The translations under genes were made by a program, and so were the position numbers. Shown here piece by piece: positions 8,120 to 17,568 of a DNA stretch of 27,898 nt. Source of the DNA: an uncultured Prevotella sp. (GTDB taxonomy: Bacteria; Bacteroidota; Bacteroidia; Bacteroidales; Bacteroidaceae); assembly GCA_937906495.1 (NCBI GenBank), contig CALCVT010000003.1, positions 1 through 27,898 on the forward strand, given 5' to 3'. Under the pieces are notes generated by a model. That model was not told where the DNA came from. It did not search any database and worked only from the letters and a program-made list of their open reading frames with translations. Position 1 is the stretch's first letter, and each line of letters starts with the position of its first letter.

Positions 8120-8140
8120 CAAATCCAAACTAACTTATAT

Positions 8141-10450
8141 ATGAACAAAAGAATCTTATCAGCCCTTTTGCTGTTTGGTGCCCTTACAGCCCATGCACAA
8201 ACTGCCGAAATAAACATTATTCCGACTCCTGCACAACTCACAGTTCAGGCTGGCAGTTTCCGTTTTGACCCTGCCACTACCAAGGTTGCTGCCAAAAATG
8301 CCCAAGCTAAAGAAGTTATGCAGTTCTTCTGCAATAAAATACAAACAGCTACCGGACATACCCCGTCCAAAGGAAAGTTGCAAGGCAAAGGTACCATTTC
8401 ATTTATTATCGATTCCGCAATCAAAGGTGCCGAGGCTTATCGCCTCGATGTCACAGCCGACCGCATTGTGGCCAGGGCATCAACCGCACACGGACTTTTC
8501 TATGCCATGCAATCGCTCCTGCAGCTTATGCCCGCAGCCGTCGAAAGCACTCAAGCACAACCTACGCAAGGATGGGATATTCCTGCCGTGAGCATTGCCG
8601 ATGCACCCCGATTTGCTTATCGCGGTGTCATGCTCGATCCCTGCCGCCACTTTCTGACAGTTGATGCGGTTAAAAAGCAAATTGACCTGCTCTCATCCTA
8701 CAAAATCAACCGCCTGCACTGGCATTTGACCGAAGATCAAGGTTGGCGTGTAGAAATAAAAAAATACCCCGAACTCACCTCTGTCGGTGCACGCCGCACT
8801 GAAGGCGATGGCTCTATCCATGAGGGCTTTTATAGTCAGGAGGACATCAAAGAGGTGGTTGAATATGCCCGCCAGCGCCACATCGATGTTATTCCCGAAC
8901 TCGAAATTCCCGGTCACGAGTTAGCTGCCATCTCAGCCTATCCGCAACTCTCGTGTAAGGAGGAGCCCACAACCCCACGCATCATCTGGGGCGTTGAAGA
9001 CATTGTCATGTGTCCAGGAAAAGAATTAATGTTTACCTTCCTGCAGGATGTTATTGACGAACTGACCCCGCTTTTCCCCTCCAAGTATTTTCACATTGGC
9101 GGTGACGAAAGCCCACGCTTAGAGTGGAAGGAGTGTCCGCGTTGCCAAGCCCGCATGAAAGAACAGGGCTACAAGGACGAAGCCCAATTGCAAAGCTACG
9201 TTATCGGTCGCATTGAGAAATATCTGCGTGGCAAGGGTAAAACCATTATTGGTTGGGACGAAATACTCGAAGGGGGAAATCTCGACACCACAGCTATCGT
9301 TATGTCGTGGCGAGGCGAGGAAGGTGGTATTACAGCGGCCAAAGCCGGACACCATGTACTCATGACTCCATCAAGCCATGGCTTCTACTTTGATCACTTC
9401 CAGGGCGATGCTGCAACTGAGCCCAATTGTGCAATTGGCGGATACTCCACTCTCGAAAAGGTATATAACTATAATCCTGTACCCAAGGAAGTACACGAAG
9501 CCGGACGCGACGAAATGGTGCTCGGTGTACAGGCAAACTGCTGGAGCGAATATTTGCCCGATGCCTCTACCCTCGAATTCCGTCTCTATCCCCGCGCACT
9601 GGCATTGGCCGAAGTAGGATGGTCTCCAATCGAACGCAAAAACTTTAGCGACTTCCAGCGTCGCGTCGATGGCGATGCCTCTCTCCGTCTCAAACTGCGC
9701 CACGTAAACTACCACATTCCGCAGCCAGAGCAACCCGAAGGCTCGTTCGACTACATGGCCTTTGCCAATACCGACACGCTTTCGCTCAAAACAACTCGCC
9801 CCCTGACCATTGTCTATACAACCGACGGCACAAACCCCACAGCGCAGTCAACCACCTACACGCAACCCATCAAGATTGACCGTACTACCGTGGTCAAAAC
9901 AGCAACCGTACTTCCAAGTGGTATTCTTTCGCCGGTACGTACCATCTACCTTACTAAAGAGGCTCCGTTAGCAGCTTCGAAAGTAAAAGATACAAAGCCC
10001 GGACTGAAACTAACCAAGTGGGAAGGCTACTTCCTGCGCCCCACGATGCTCACCAGCGAACCCAGCGTGAAGGACTCGATTGTTACAAATATCGAAGACC
10101 TGCGCACCTTGGCCAAGGTTCCCTCAAACGTACGTAACGTCAAGGACTACGGAGCTATTGTCGAAGGATACATCCAAATTCCTGCAACAGGTGTATACGA
10201 ATTCTCTACCAATAACAACCAACTCTTTATTGACGGACAACTAACAGTCGACAATTCACTCACAGCTGTACCGCGCCATTCTGCTAAAAACCGCCAGCAT
10301 GTGCTCGAAAAGGGACTACATCGCATCAAAGTGGTATTCCTTGGCGGCATCTACGGTGGATGGCCTACTTACTGGGACGATGCAAAGGTAAAAATACGTC
10401 CCGAAGGCGGTGAATGGAAAGATATTTCCAAGGAAATGCTTTTCCATTAA
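8141..10450 (+). CDS. GH20 beta-N-acetylhexosaminidase with PA14-like C-terminus
   Basis: 769 residues, exported (signal peptide about 1-19, AHAQ). GH20 N-terminal domain at about 24-150, then the catalytic barrel at about 155-500 beginning RFAYRGVMLDPCRHF. The catalytic pair is D322-E323 in HIGGDESPR; the neighbouring KINRLHWHLTEDQGWR and the active-site Trp segments are intact. GH20 enzymes release terminal GlcNAc or GalNAc by substrate-assisted catalysis. A chitobiase C-terminal-like beta domain (about 545-610, VYTTDGTNPTAQSTTY) and a PA14-like domain (about 620-765, VEGYIQIPATGVYEFS) follow; the latter probably binds sugar. Likely periplasmic or surface-attached, acting on host glycans or peptidoglycan fragments. 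The LysM neighbour suits the latter, but that is inference. Confidence 0.92.
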   Translation: MNKRILSALLLFGALTAHAQTAEINIIPTPAQLTVQAGSFRFDPATTKVAAKNAQAKEVMQFFCNKIQTATGHTPSKGKLQGKGTISFIIDSAIKGAEAYRLDVTADRIVARASTAHGLFYAMQSLLQLMPAAVESTQAQPTQGWDIPAVSIADAPRFAYRGVMLDPCRHFLTVDAVKKQIDLLSSYKINRLHWHLTEDQGWRVEIKKYPELTSVGARRTEGDGSIHEGFYSQEDIKEVVEYARQRHIDVIPELEIPGHELAAISAYPQLSCKEEPTTPRIIWGVEDIVMCPGKELMFTFLQDVIDELTPLFPSKYFHIGGDESPRLEWKECPRCQARMKEQGYKDEAQLQSYVIGRIEKYLRGKGKTIIGWDEILEGGNLDTTAIVMSWRGEEGGITAAKAGHHVLMTPSSHGFYFDHFQGDAATEPNCAIGGYSTLEKVYNYNPVPKEVHEAGRDEMVLGVQANCWSEYLPDASTLEFRLYPRALALAEVGWSPIERKNFSDFQRRVDGDASLRLKLRHVNYHIPQPEQPEGSFDYMAFANTDTLSLKTTRPLTIVYTTDGTNPTAQSTTYTQPIKIDRTTVVKTATVLPSGILSPVRTIYLTKEAPLAASKVKDTKPGLKLTKWEGYFLRPTMLTSEPSVKDSIVTNIEDLRTLAKVPSNVRNVKDYGAIVEGYIQIPATGVYEFSTNNNQLFIDGQLTVDNSLTAVPRHSAKNRQHVLEKGLHRIKVVFLGGIYGGWPTYWDDAKVKIRPEGGEWKDISKEMLFH

Positions 10451-10551
10451 AGCAGAAAGAACTTTCGAAAGGAAAATACACTCTCCCTAAAAACTGAGCA
10501 CACGTTCCTTAAAGGGCGTTTTGCGTTTCAACACAGACATTTCACCCTTAC

Positions 10552-10582
10552 AGCAGCGCTCAATCGTATATTGAGCGCTGCT
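10552..10582 (+). terminator. Terminator after the GH20 gene
   Basis: A perfect 13-bp stem (10552-10564 with 10570-10582), a 5-base loop and the tail ATTTCTCTAT. It lies 100 bases after the stop and closes the plus-strand operon that began at 5758. Confidence 0.75.
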
Positions 10583-11281
10583 ATTTCTCTATAAAGAAAC
10601 GAGGAGGCCTTTTCCAAATATTATTGTACCTTTACACCAAATTAAAAAGCATAAACACCCAATTGTACCCAAGGGCTTATCTAACAAAACAGGTAGACCC
10701 TTCTTTTAGTTTAGGAGCAACAACCAAACTATCCCCCAATATACCTCACCCAATCTAATATTAAACTTTTTCAGGCCCACCAACCTATATTTCTATCGGT
10801 GCGACCAATTTTCTATCCTCCCGACCATGTTTATCGGCTTGAAAAGGCGCGTTGAACATGGCTGTAATCGTCATCTATACCTCGCCAACACTTTTTAAAG
10901 TCTGTTTTTATAAAATCTTCAAAACGACTTCTGCTAAAAAAGAAGTTCGGTACGATCAACATCAAGCAAAGAATTTCTATTAAGTGGATTAAAAAAATCT
11001 ACTAAAAAGCAAAGGAACAGAACCCAACAGAATATTTGAGTTTTTTACGATTAATCAAACATTCCACCTATCACCTCGCATGCTTCAACATAATCTATTA
11101 AAAGTTCAATTTTACTTTGCGTAGACTCCAAACACCTTTCTTATTTTCTCCCCCCTACCTTCCATTGTCCAAAGCAGCCCCAAAAAGCAGACTGGCAGAC
11201 CTAAATCCTGCCTAAGAAAGCAAGCAAACTCTTTGAAAGTGAGTTGCAGGCATGCCACAACGAAAAACTTTTATCAAAAAC
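10583..11281. other. 700-base gene-free A/T-rich stretch
   Basis: No reading frame here resembles a protein, and no full TAnnTTTG match was found on either strand. The only structure noticed is a 20-base-period direct repeat at 10791-10827 and a weak 7-bp inverted repeat (10825-10831 with 10855-10861). It may be a decayed gene, but nothing recognisable remains. Confidence 0.5.
10791..10827. repeat. Two-copy direct repeat, 20-base period
   Basis: TTCTATCggtgCGACCA (10791-10807) and TTCTATCctccCGACCA (10811-10827): 13 of 17 positions are the same, with the four differing bases clustered in the middle. The period is close to two helical turns. Confidence 0.55.
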
Positions 11282-11312
11282 TTGGCTCTTCAAGCCGCAT
11301 GCAGTAACTTTG
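11282..11312 (+). promoter_or_regulatory. valS promoter
   Basis: TTG (11282-11284), 20 bases, TAACTTTG (11305-11312), followed by CAGAC. Start near 11318, giving a leader of about 185 nt before the valS ATG. A second weaker box, TACACTTG at 11450-11457, lies closer to the gene. Confidence 0.65.
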
Positions 11313-11502
11313 CAGACTAATAGGTACGAAGGTAGCGCACAAAGACCCATACAACGACCACAGATTGCCATGCATCAAAAAAGTCCTGACCCGGTATTCT
11401 CCTCGCACCTATGTAAAACAATAAAGCAAGGAATCTGCAAAAAGTTTTTTACACTTGCAGAATTTTCTCTTGATAATCAGACAAACAATACCCTATCATA
11501 CA

Positions 11503-14187
11503 ATGGAATTAGCTAAGACCTACAATCCCGAAGAGGTGGAAGGCAAATGGTACCAGTACTGGACCGACCACCATCTGTTCTCATCCAAACCCGATGGCCG
11601 CGAGCCGTACACAGTGGTTATACCTCCCCCCAACGTAACCGGTGTGCTCCATATGGGCCACATGCTGAACGAAACTATTCAGGATATTTTGGTACGCCAT
11701 GCACGCATGGAAGGCAAAAATGCCTGCTGGGTGCCTGGTACCGACCATGCCTCTATTGCCACCGAGGCTAAAGTGGTAAACCGATTGGCTGAGCGGGGTA
11801 TTAAAAAGACTGACCTCACTCGCAAAGACTTCTTGAAGCATGCGTGGGAATGGACCGACGAGCATGGTGGCATCATCCTTAAGCAGTTGCGCCGCGTAGG
11901 TGCCTCGTGCGACTGGGACCGCACGGCCTTTACCATGGATGAGGAGCGTTCAAAGAGCGTTATTCATGTGTTTGTAGAGCTCTATCGCAAAGGCCTCATC
12001 TACCGAGGCGTACGCATGGTCAACTGGGACCCGCAAGCCAAAACTGCACTCTCGGACGAAGAGGTTATCTATAAAGAAGAGCACACCAAGCTCTATTACA
12101 TGAAATACTACGTCAGCAACGACGATGGCAGCGGTGCAACCGGCGAAGAGGGCGAAGTAATTCATCAGGATGCCAAAGGCCGCTACGCTGTAGTTGCTAC
12201 CACCCGTCCCGAAACCATCATGGGCGACGTTGCAATGTGTATCAACCCCAACGACCCCAAGAACCACTGGCTCAAGGGCAAAAAGGTTATTGTGCCGCTC
12301 GTAGGACGCGTTGTTCCTGTTATCGAAGACGAATATGTCGACATTGAGTTCGGTACAGGATGTCTCAAGGTAACTCCTGCACACGATGTGAACGACTATA
12401 TGCTCGGCGAGAAATACAACCTCGAGGCCATTGACATCTTCAATGACGATGCTACCCTCTCTGAGGCTGCCGGCATGTATGTAGGAATGGACCGCTTCGA
12501 AGTGCGCAAGCAAATCGCCAAGGATCTCGAGGCTGCCGGACTGATGGAAAAGATTGAGGACTACGACAATAAGATTGGCTGTTCAGAACGCACGGGCACT
12601 CCCATTGAGCCCAAACTTTCCATGCAGTGGTTCCTCAAGATGCAACACTTTGCCGATTTGGCCCTGCCTCCTGTAATGAACGACGAAATTAAGTTCCATC
12701 CGGCCAAGTATAAAAATACCTACCGCCACTGGCTCGAAAACATCAAGGATTGGTGTATATCGCGCCAATTGTGGTGGGGACATCGCATTCCGGCATATTA
12801 CCTGCCTGCCGGTGGTTTTGTAGTGGCCGAAACTGCCGAAGAGGCACTCCAACTGGCACAGGAAAAAAGCGGAAACGCCAACCTCAAAATCGAAGATTTG
12901 CGTCAAGACGAGGATGCCCTCGACACCTGGTTCTCATCGTGGCTTTGGCCCATCTCGCTCTTCAAGGGCATTTCAGACCCTGCTAACAAAGAGTTTGCCT
13001 ACTACTACCCCACGAGCGACCTCGTGACCGGTCCGGACATTATCTTCTTCTGGGTAGCCCGCATGATTATGGCTGGCTACGAGTTTACCGGCAAAATGCC
13101 CTTCAAGAATGTATACTTCACAGGTATCGTTCGCGATAACTTAGGCCGCAAGATGTCGAAGTCGCTTGGCAACTCACCCGACCCCCTCGACCTCATCGAC
13201 CGTTTTGGTGCCGATGGTGTTCGTATGGGTATGATGCTGGCCGCTCCTGCCGGCAACGACATTCTTTTCGACGAAGCTCTTTGCGAACAAGGCCGCAACT
13301 TCTGCAACAAGATATGGAATGCCTTCCGCCTGGTACAAGGCTGGCAGGTTGACGAGCAAGCCCAACAGCCCGAAACTGCGCGCATGGCCATTGAATGGTT
13401 TGGTGCCAAACTCCGCCAGAGTGCAGCCGAAATGGCCGACCTCTACTCTAAATACCGCTTGAGCGAAGCACTTATGGAAGTGTATCACCTCTTCTGGGAC
13501 GAGTTCTCAAGCTGGTTCCTCGAGATGGTTAAGCCCGCTTACGGACAACCCATCGATGCAAACACCTACAAGGCCGTACTCGAAGCCTTCAACCATCTGC
13601 TCCATCTGCTTCACCCCTTCATGCCCTTCATAACCGAAGAGTTGTGGCAGCACCTCGAGGAGCGCAAAGAGGGTGAAAGCATTATGGTTAGCCCCCAAAC
13701 CATAGCTGCACCCCAAGCCAGCGATACCGAAGTTTTGGCTAATGCCGAGGCCATGAAGAATGTTGTGACAGGCATTCGTGCCATTCGCAATGCCAAGAAC
13801 ATCTCGCCGCGCGAAACACTCGACCTGCAAGTAGTGGGCAGTAACCCCATTGCAGCCTTCGACTGTTTGGTTCTCAAAATGGCAGGTATTGGAAACATTA
13901 ATGTGGTAGAGGCTAAAGGCGAAGGCGTTTCATCCTTCATGGTTGGAACTACCGAATACGCAGTACCTCTGGGCGGACTTATTGATGTAGAGGCAGAACT
14001 TGCCAAAGCTGAAGCCGAACTTAAACACCTGGAAGGTTTCCTGACGGGCGTGCTCAAAAAACTTTCGAACGAACGGTTCGTAAACAATGCACCTGCAGCT
14101 GTAGTCGAACTGGAACGCAAAAAGCAGAGCGACGCCGAGTCGAAGATTGCCACACTGAAGGAAACCATCGCTTCTCTTAAGAAATAA
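11503..14187 (+). CDS. valS: Valyl-tRNA synthetase
   Basis: 894-residue class I aminoacyl-tRNA synthetase that charges tRNA-Val. The HIGH-type motif is HMGH at 50-53 (PPPNVTGVLHMGHML), and the KMSKS motif is at 550-554. The editing domain lies between them (VATTRPETIMGDVA, GTGCLKVTPAHDVND). The anticodon-binding helical domain follows, and the last 65 residues form the valyl-specific coiled-coil arm (AELAKAEAELKHLEGFL). The frame continues 16 codons upstream, but the ATG at 11503 begins the conserved MELAKTYNPEEVEGKWY N-terminus. It is transcribed from the 11282 promoter and ended by the 14233 hairpin, so it is probably a single-gene unit. Confidence 0.97.
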   Translation: MELAKTYNPEEVEGKWYQYWTDHHLFSSKPDGREPYTVVIPPPNVTGVLHMGHMLNETIQDILVRHARMEGKNACWVPGTDHASIATEAKVVNRLAERGIKKTDLTRKDFLKHAWEWTDEHGGIILKQLRRVGASCDWDRTAFTMDEERSKSVIHVFVELYRKGLIYRGVRMVNWDPQAKTALSDEEVIYKEEHTKLYYMKYYVSNDDGSGATGEEGEVIHQDAKGRYAVVATTRPETIMGDVAMCINPNDPKNHWLKGKKVIVPLVGRVVPVIEDEYVDIEFGTGCLKVTPAHDVNDYMLGEKYNLEAIDIFNDDATLSEAAGMYVGMDRFEVRKQIAKDLEAAGLMEKIEDYDNKIGCSERTGTPIEPKLSMQWFLKMQHFADLALPPVMNDEIKFHPAKYKNTYRHWLENIKDWCISRQLWWGHRIPAYYLPAGGFVVAETAEEALQLAQEKSGNANLKIEDLRQDEDALDTWFSSWLWPISLFKGISDPANKEFAYYYPTSDLVTGPDIIFFWVARMIMAGYEFTGKMPFKNVYFTGIVRDNLGRKMSKSLGNSPDPLDLIDRFGADGVRMGMMLAAPAGNDILFDEALCEQGRNFCNKIWNAFRLVQGWQVDEQAQQPETARMAIEWFGAKLRQSAAEMADLYSKYRLSEALMEVYHLFWDEFSSWFLEMVKPAYGQPIDANTYKAVLEAFNHLLHLLHPFMPFITEELWQHLEERKEGESIMVSPQTIAAPQASDTEVLANAEAMKNVVTGIRAIRNAKNISPRETLDLQVVGSNPIAAFDCLVLKMAGIGNINVVEAKGEGVSSFMVGTTEYAVPLGGLIDVEAELAKAEAELKHLEGFLTGVLKKLSNERFVNNAPAAVVELERKKQSDAESKIATLKETIASLKK

Positions 14188-14232
14188 AGCGAGTCTTGTA
14201 GCATGAAGGACTGCTTATAAACTCTATATAAA

Positions 14233-14272
14233 CGAGCGATAAAAGTGCCTGTACGGACACGATTATCGCTCG
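14233..14272 (+). terminator. valS terminator
   Basis: A 10-bp stem (14233-14242 with 14263-14272) with further GTG/CAC pairing inside, then TCACTTTTAAT. It lies 45 bases after the valS stop. Confidence 0.7.
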
Positions 14273-14345
14273 TCACTTTTAATATAACCAGGTAGAGCCT
14301 ACAGCTCGTACTCCTACTAACTTACTGCCTTCATTATCCGCATAC

Positions 14346-17294
14346 ATGAACTACCACAGAACCGCCCTACTCCTGATACTATACACTTGCTGCAACTTGT
14401 TCCTACCGGCACAAGAACTTGCGCCAACCTTGTCAGACTGCCCGTTACTACAACAAGTAAAAGACTATTTTTCCCGTTACAAAGCAACCGGATACCAACC
14501 CTATAACTCCATGGCTGCCGACTCGCTGCGTACAGACAAAAAGCGCCATGAGTTACGCATCTATGCCAACGAAGCCTTCTGTGCACAGCCCTTTAACCCC
14601 CAAAATGTTCAGAGCATCTACAGCAGCCTGCAGCGCTCGCTGCCTGCACCATACAACACCTACCGGCTCGTTATCTGCAATGCCAAAAACATGGCCATTG
14701 AGGAGCTGATTCCAAATATGCTGCGCAAACAGCAAAATGACAAGGCACGACTTTGGGGTAAGGCTAATTATACCGGCGAGCCTTGGGTTAAAAACACCTC
14801 GTTGCCCTACACCGTATCACAAGGTTTACAAAACAGACACCTCTTTATATGGGCCAGCCATGGCTGCTATTACAAAGAAGGACGTTGGAAATGGCAAAGA
14901 CCCGCGCTCTTTTGCACACGCGAGGACTTATTTACACAATCGTACGTTTATCCCTACCTCTTTCCGATGCTCGAAAAGGCCGGAGCAATTGTGTGTACAC
15001 CCCGCGAACGCGACTACCAAACGCACAGCATTGTAATAGACAACGACGACCTGCAACCACATGGCAGCTACACAGAAAACAGCCCCGACGAAACTTCCTG
15101 GCTGAGTTCGAAACCGGCTACCGGATTTGCCCATCCCAAGGGACTGATGTACGACTCTGTAATGCCTTTTAAACAGGGAACCTGGCGTAGTGTACAAGCC
15201 GTACAGCGCCGCTCGCGACTGAGCACCGCAAGCTGGACACCGCGCCTGCCGCAAAGCGGAAAATATGCGGTATACGTTAGCTATGCTTCACGCCCCAACA
15301 GCATTCCTGATGCACACTACACCGTATTCCACAAGGGTGGACGCACCAATATCCAGGTTAACCAACAAATGGGCGGAGGTACCTGGGTATATATTGGCAC
15401 CTACGAATTTGAGGCTGGAGAACATGCTACAGCACGCGTAGTACTCAATAACAGCAGCAACCACCGGGGCATTGTAACGGCCGATGCCGTGCGCTTTGGG
15501 GGTGGCATGGGACAACACGTACGCCAAACGGCAGGTACTTCAGGTTTGCCCCGTTACTTGGAAGCTGCGCGCTACCAGGCCCTCTGGTCGGGTATTCCCG
15601 ACACACTGGCCAACACAAGTGACGGACAAAACGACTATGCCGATGACCTGCGTACACGTGGAAACATGCTAAACTATTTAGGGGGAGGAAGCATTTACAT
15701 GCCCTATAACGAGGGACAACAAGTGCCCTTTGAACTCTCACTGGCCCTTCACAGCGATGCCGGATTCCGAACAGACCGCTCAATATACGGCTCCTTGAGC
15801 ATCAGCACGACGCAGGACGCCGATGGCAACACCTTTTACAAGAGTGGGCTTTCACGTCAGGCTTCGTCGGACTTTGCCTCGCTGCTTATTAACGACCTTA
15901 CGCTCAACCTGGGTAAAAGTTTTGGAATAAACTGGATACGTCGCGAACACTGGGACCGCAATTATGCCGAAACCCGTATGCCCGAGGTGCCATCGGCCAT
16001 CCTCGAAATGCTTTCGCACCAAAACTTTACCGATATGAAATACGGGCACGACCCGCTGTTTAAGTTTGCTCTTGCCCGCTCGGTATACAAAACGATATTG
16101 CATTTTGTAAACTATGAACATGGTAATAAGCAATGTACCGTACAACCGCTGCCTATCAGTCGTTTTGCCGCACAACTTACTGAAGATGGCAATCACGTAA
16201 CCCTTAGCTGGCAGCCAACAACCGACTCACTCGAAAGTACTGCAGCCCCCACTGGTTATGTGCTCTACACCCAATGCGACAATGAGGGCTTTGACAATGG
16301 CACACAGTTGGGCAACATTACGCAGTACACGCTACCCATTGCTCGCGGAAAGGTATATGGATTTAAACTGACGGCTGTCAATGCAGGCGGCGAAAGTTTT
16401 CCGTCCGAAACACTTGCTGCATACAGCGCCCCGGGCAATTCAAAAAGGGTGCTCATTGTAAACGGCTTTACACGCTTGAGTGGTCCGGCCCCTGTCGAAA
16501 CAAGCGATTCGCTGGGCTTTAACCTGGAACGCGACCTGGGTGTTTCATACCTGTCGACTACAGCCTATGCTGGCAGACAACTCAATTTCAATGCCTTACA
16601 AACTGGCGGAGAAGGAGCCTTGAGCTTAGGTTTTTCGAGCGACGAACTGATTGGTAAAGAAATTGCCGGCAACACCTTCGATTACCCGCTAACTCACGGC
16701 AAAGCAATAGCTTCGAGCGGTAAATACTCATTCAGTTCGGTCAGCAAGGAGGCCTTTTGCCAACAACAACTACCTACTGGTATTGATGTTATCGACTACA
16801 TTTGCGGCTTGCAAGCCAACCGCTCTTATAACCTGAAACCCTTCAAAACGTTCGACACTACGGTGCGCCGCAAACTGACCGACTACCTCGACGCTGGAGG
16901 TGCACTACTGGTGAGTGGCTGTTACATTGGCTCAGACAACTTAAACAACAAAGCCGACCGCGAATTTGTGAACGAGGTGCTGAAGGTTGAATATCATGGA
17001 GAGGCCCGCCGCGACTCAACCGACTATGTAAACGGACTCAACACGCAATTCAACATTTACCGTTTTGCCAACCCTATACACTATGCTGCCCAATGTCCCG
17101 ATGTGCTGCAACCTGCATCGCGCCAAGCCTTTTGTGCATTGGCCTACGGCAACGGACAGAGTGCCGGTGTGGCATATGCCGGACGCAAATATCGCGTTTT
17201 TACTATGGCTTTTCCGTTTGAATGTATCTGCGAAACGCAAATACAACACCAGGCTATGACAGCCATTATGCGCTTTCTGACCGAAAAAGACTGA
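14346..17294 (+). CDS. Amidase_3-like exported protein with inserted golvesin-type domain
   Basis: 982 residues, signal peptide about 1-22. Pieces of an N-acetylmuramoyl-L-alanine amidase core are visible: ASHG with H172, REDLFTQ with E193 followed by LEKAGAIVCTPRERD, LALHSDAGF with H469, and SAILEMLS with E554. In the family three such residues bind zinc and the last Glu is catalytic. Between the second and third ligand is a beta domain at about 278-388 (YAVYVSYASRPNSIPDAHYT) like the golvesin C-terminal domain. After it come a fibronectin III-like domain (about 605-690) and a 290-residue C-terminal domain with no family recognised. Database records of such proteins are often labelled xanthan lyase, which is probably wrong. 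It may trim peptidoglycan at the surface or periplasm. It follows the valS terminator with no clear promoter. Confidence 0.7.
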   Translation: MNYHRTALLLILYTCCNLFLPAQELAPTLSDCPLLQQVKDYFSRYKATGYQPYNSMAADSLRTDKKRHELRIYANEAFCAQPFNPQNVQSIYSSLQRSLPAPYNTYRLVICNAKNMAIEELIPNMLRKQQNDKARLWGKANYTGEPWVKNTSLPYTVSQGLQNRHLFIWASHGCYYKEGRWKWQRPALFCTREDLFTQSYVYPYLFPMLEKAGAIVCTPRERDYQTHSIVIDNDDLQPHGSYTENSPDETSWLSSKPATGFAHPKGLMYDSVMPFKQGTWRSVQAVQRRSRLSTASWTPRLPQSGKYAVYVSYASRPNSIPDAHYTVFHKGGRTNIQVNQQMGGGTWVYIGTYEFEAGEHATARVVLNNSSNHRGIVTADAVRFGGGMGQHVRQTAGTSGLPRYLEAARYQALWSGIPDTLANTSDGQNDYADDLRTRGNMLNYLGGGSIYMPYNEGQQVPFELSLALHSDAGFRTDRSIYGSLSISTTQDADGNTFYKSGLSRQASSDFASLLINDLTLNLGKSFGINWIRREHWDRNYAETRMPEVPSAILEMLSHQNFTDMKYGHDPLFKFALARSVYKTILHFVNYEHGNKQCTVQPLPISRFAAQLTEDGNHVTLSWQPTTDSLESTAAPTGYVLYTQCDNEGFDNGTQLGNITQYTLPIARGKVYGFKLTAVNAGGESFPSETLAAYSAPGNSKRVLIVNGFTRLSGPAPVETSDSLGFNLERDLGVSYLSTTAYAGRQLNFNALQTGGEGALSLGFSSDELIGKEIAGNTFDYPLTHGKAIASSGKYSFSSVSKEAFCQQQLPTGIDVIDYICGLQANRSYNLKPFKTFDTTVRRKLTDYLDAGGALLVSGCYIGSDNLNNKADREFVNEVLKVEYHGEARRDSTDYVNGLNTQFNIYRFANPIHYAAQCPDVLQPASRQAFCALAYGNGQSAGVAYAGRKYRVFTMAFPFECICETQIQHQAMTAIMRFLTEKD

Positions 17295-17488
17295 CAGCAG
17301 CCGACGACCTTTCGGGGCGCTAGGTAAAATGTTTTACACCGGGTGGTAAAAGTTTAACAATCCCCTATCGTTTTTACTGAAGTTACCAGGTTTACGGGCC
17401 ATACTTGATGCTATGGCTGCCTACAGCTTTACGACCCGCACTTGTTGCTTTACACTGCCAAGCCTCAGACCAGGCAGACACAAAAAAG

Positions 17489-17528
17489 AGTCACTCCCCT
17501 ACTGACCACTATCAGGGGGAGTGACTCA
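17489..17528 (-). terminator. Terminator of the HtrA gene
   Basis: A 12-bp stem (17489-17500 with 17517-17528) with inner CTGA/TCAG pairing. On the minus strand it is followed by TTTTTTGT, an ideal U tract, 40 bases after the stop at 17569. On the plus strand CACCTTTTTAC follows, so it may also stop readthrough from the 14346 gene. Confidence 0.85.
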
Positions 17529-17568
17529 TCACCTTTTTACTATAAACCTATATAATGAAAAACATTCT

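Noticed and set aside
11318..11502. A T-box riboswitch before valS.
   Set aside because: No T-box core sequence or antiterminator arrangement is visible, and the family is not typical of Bacteroidetes.
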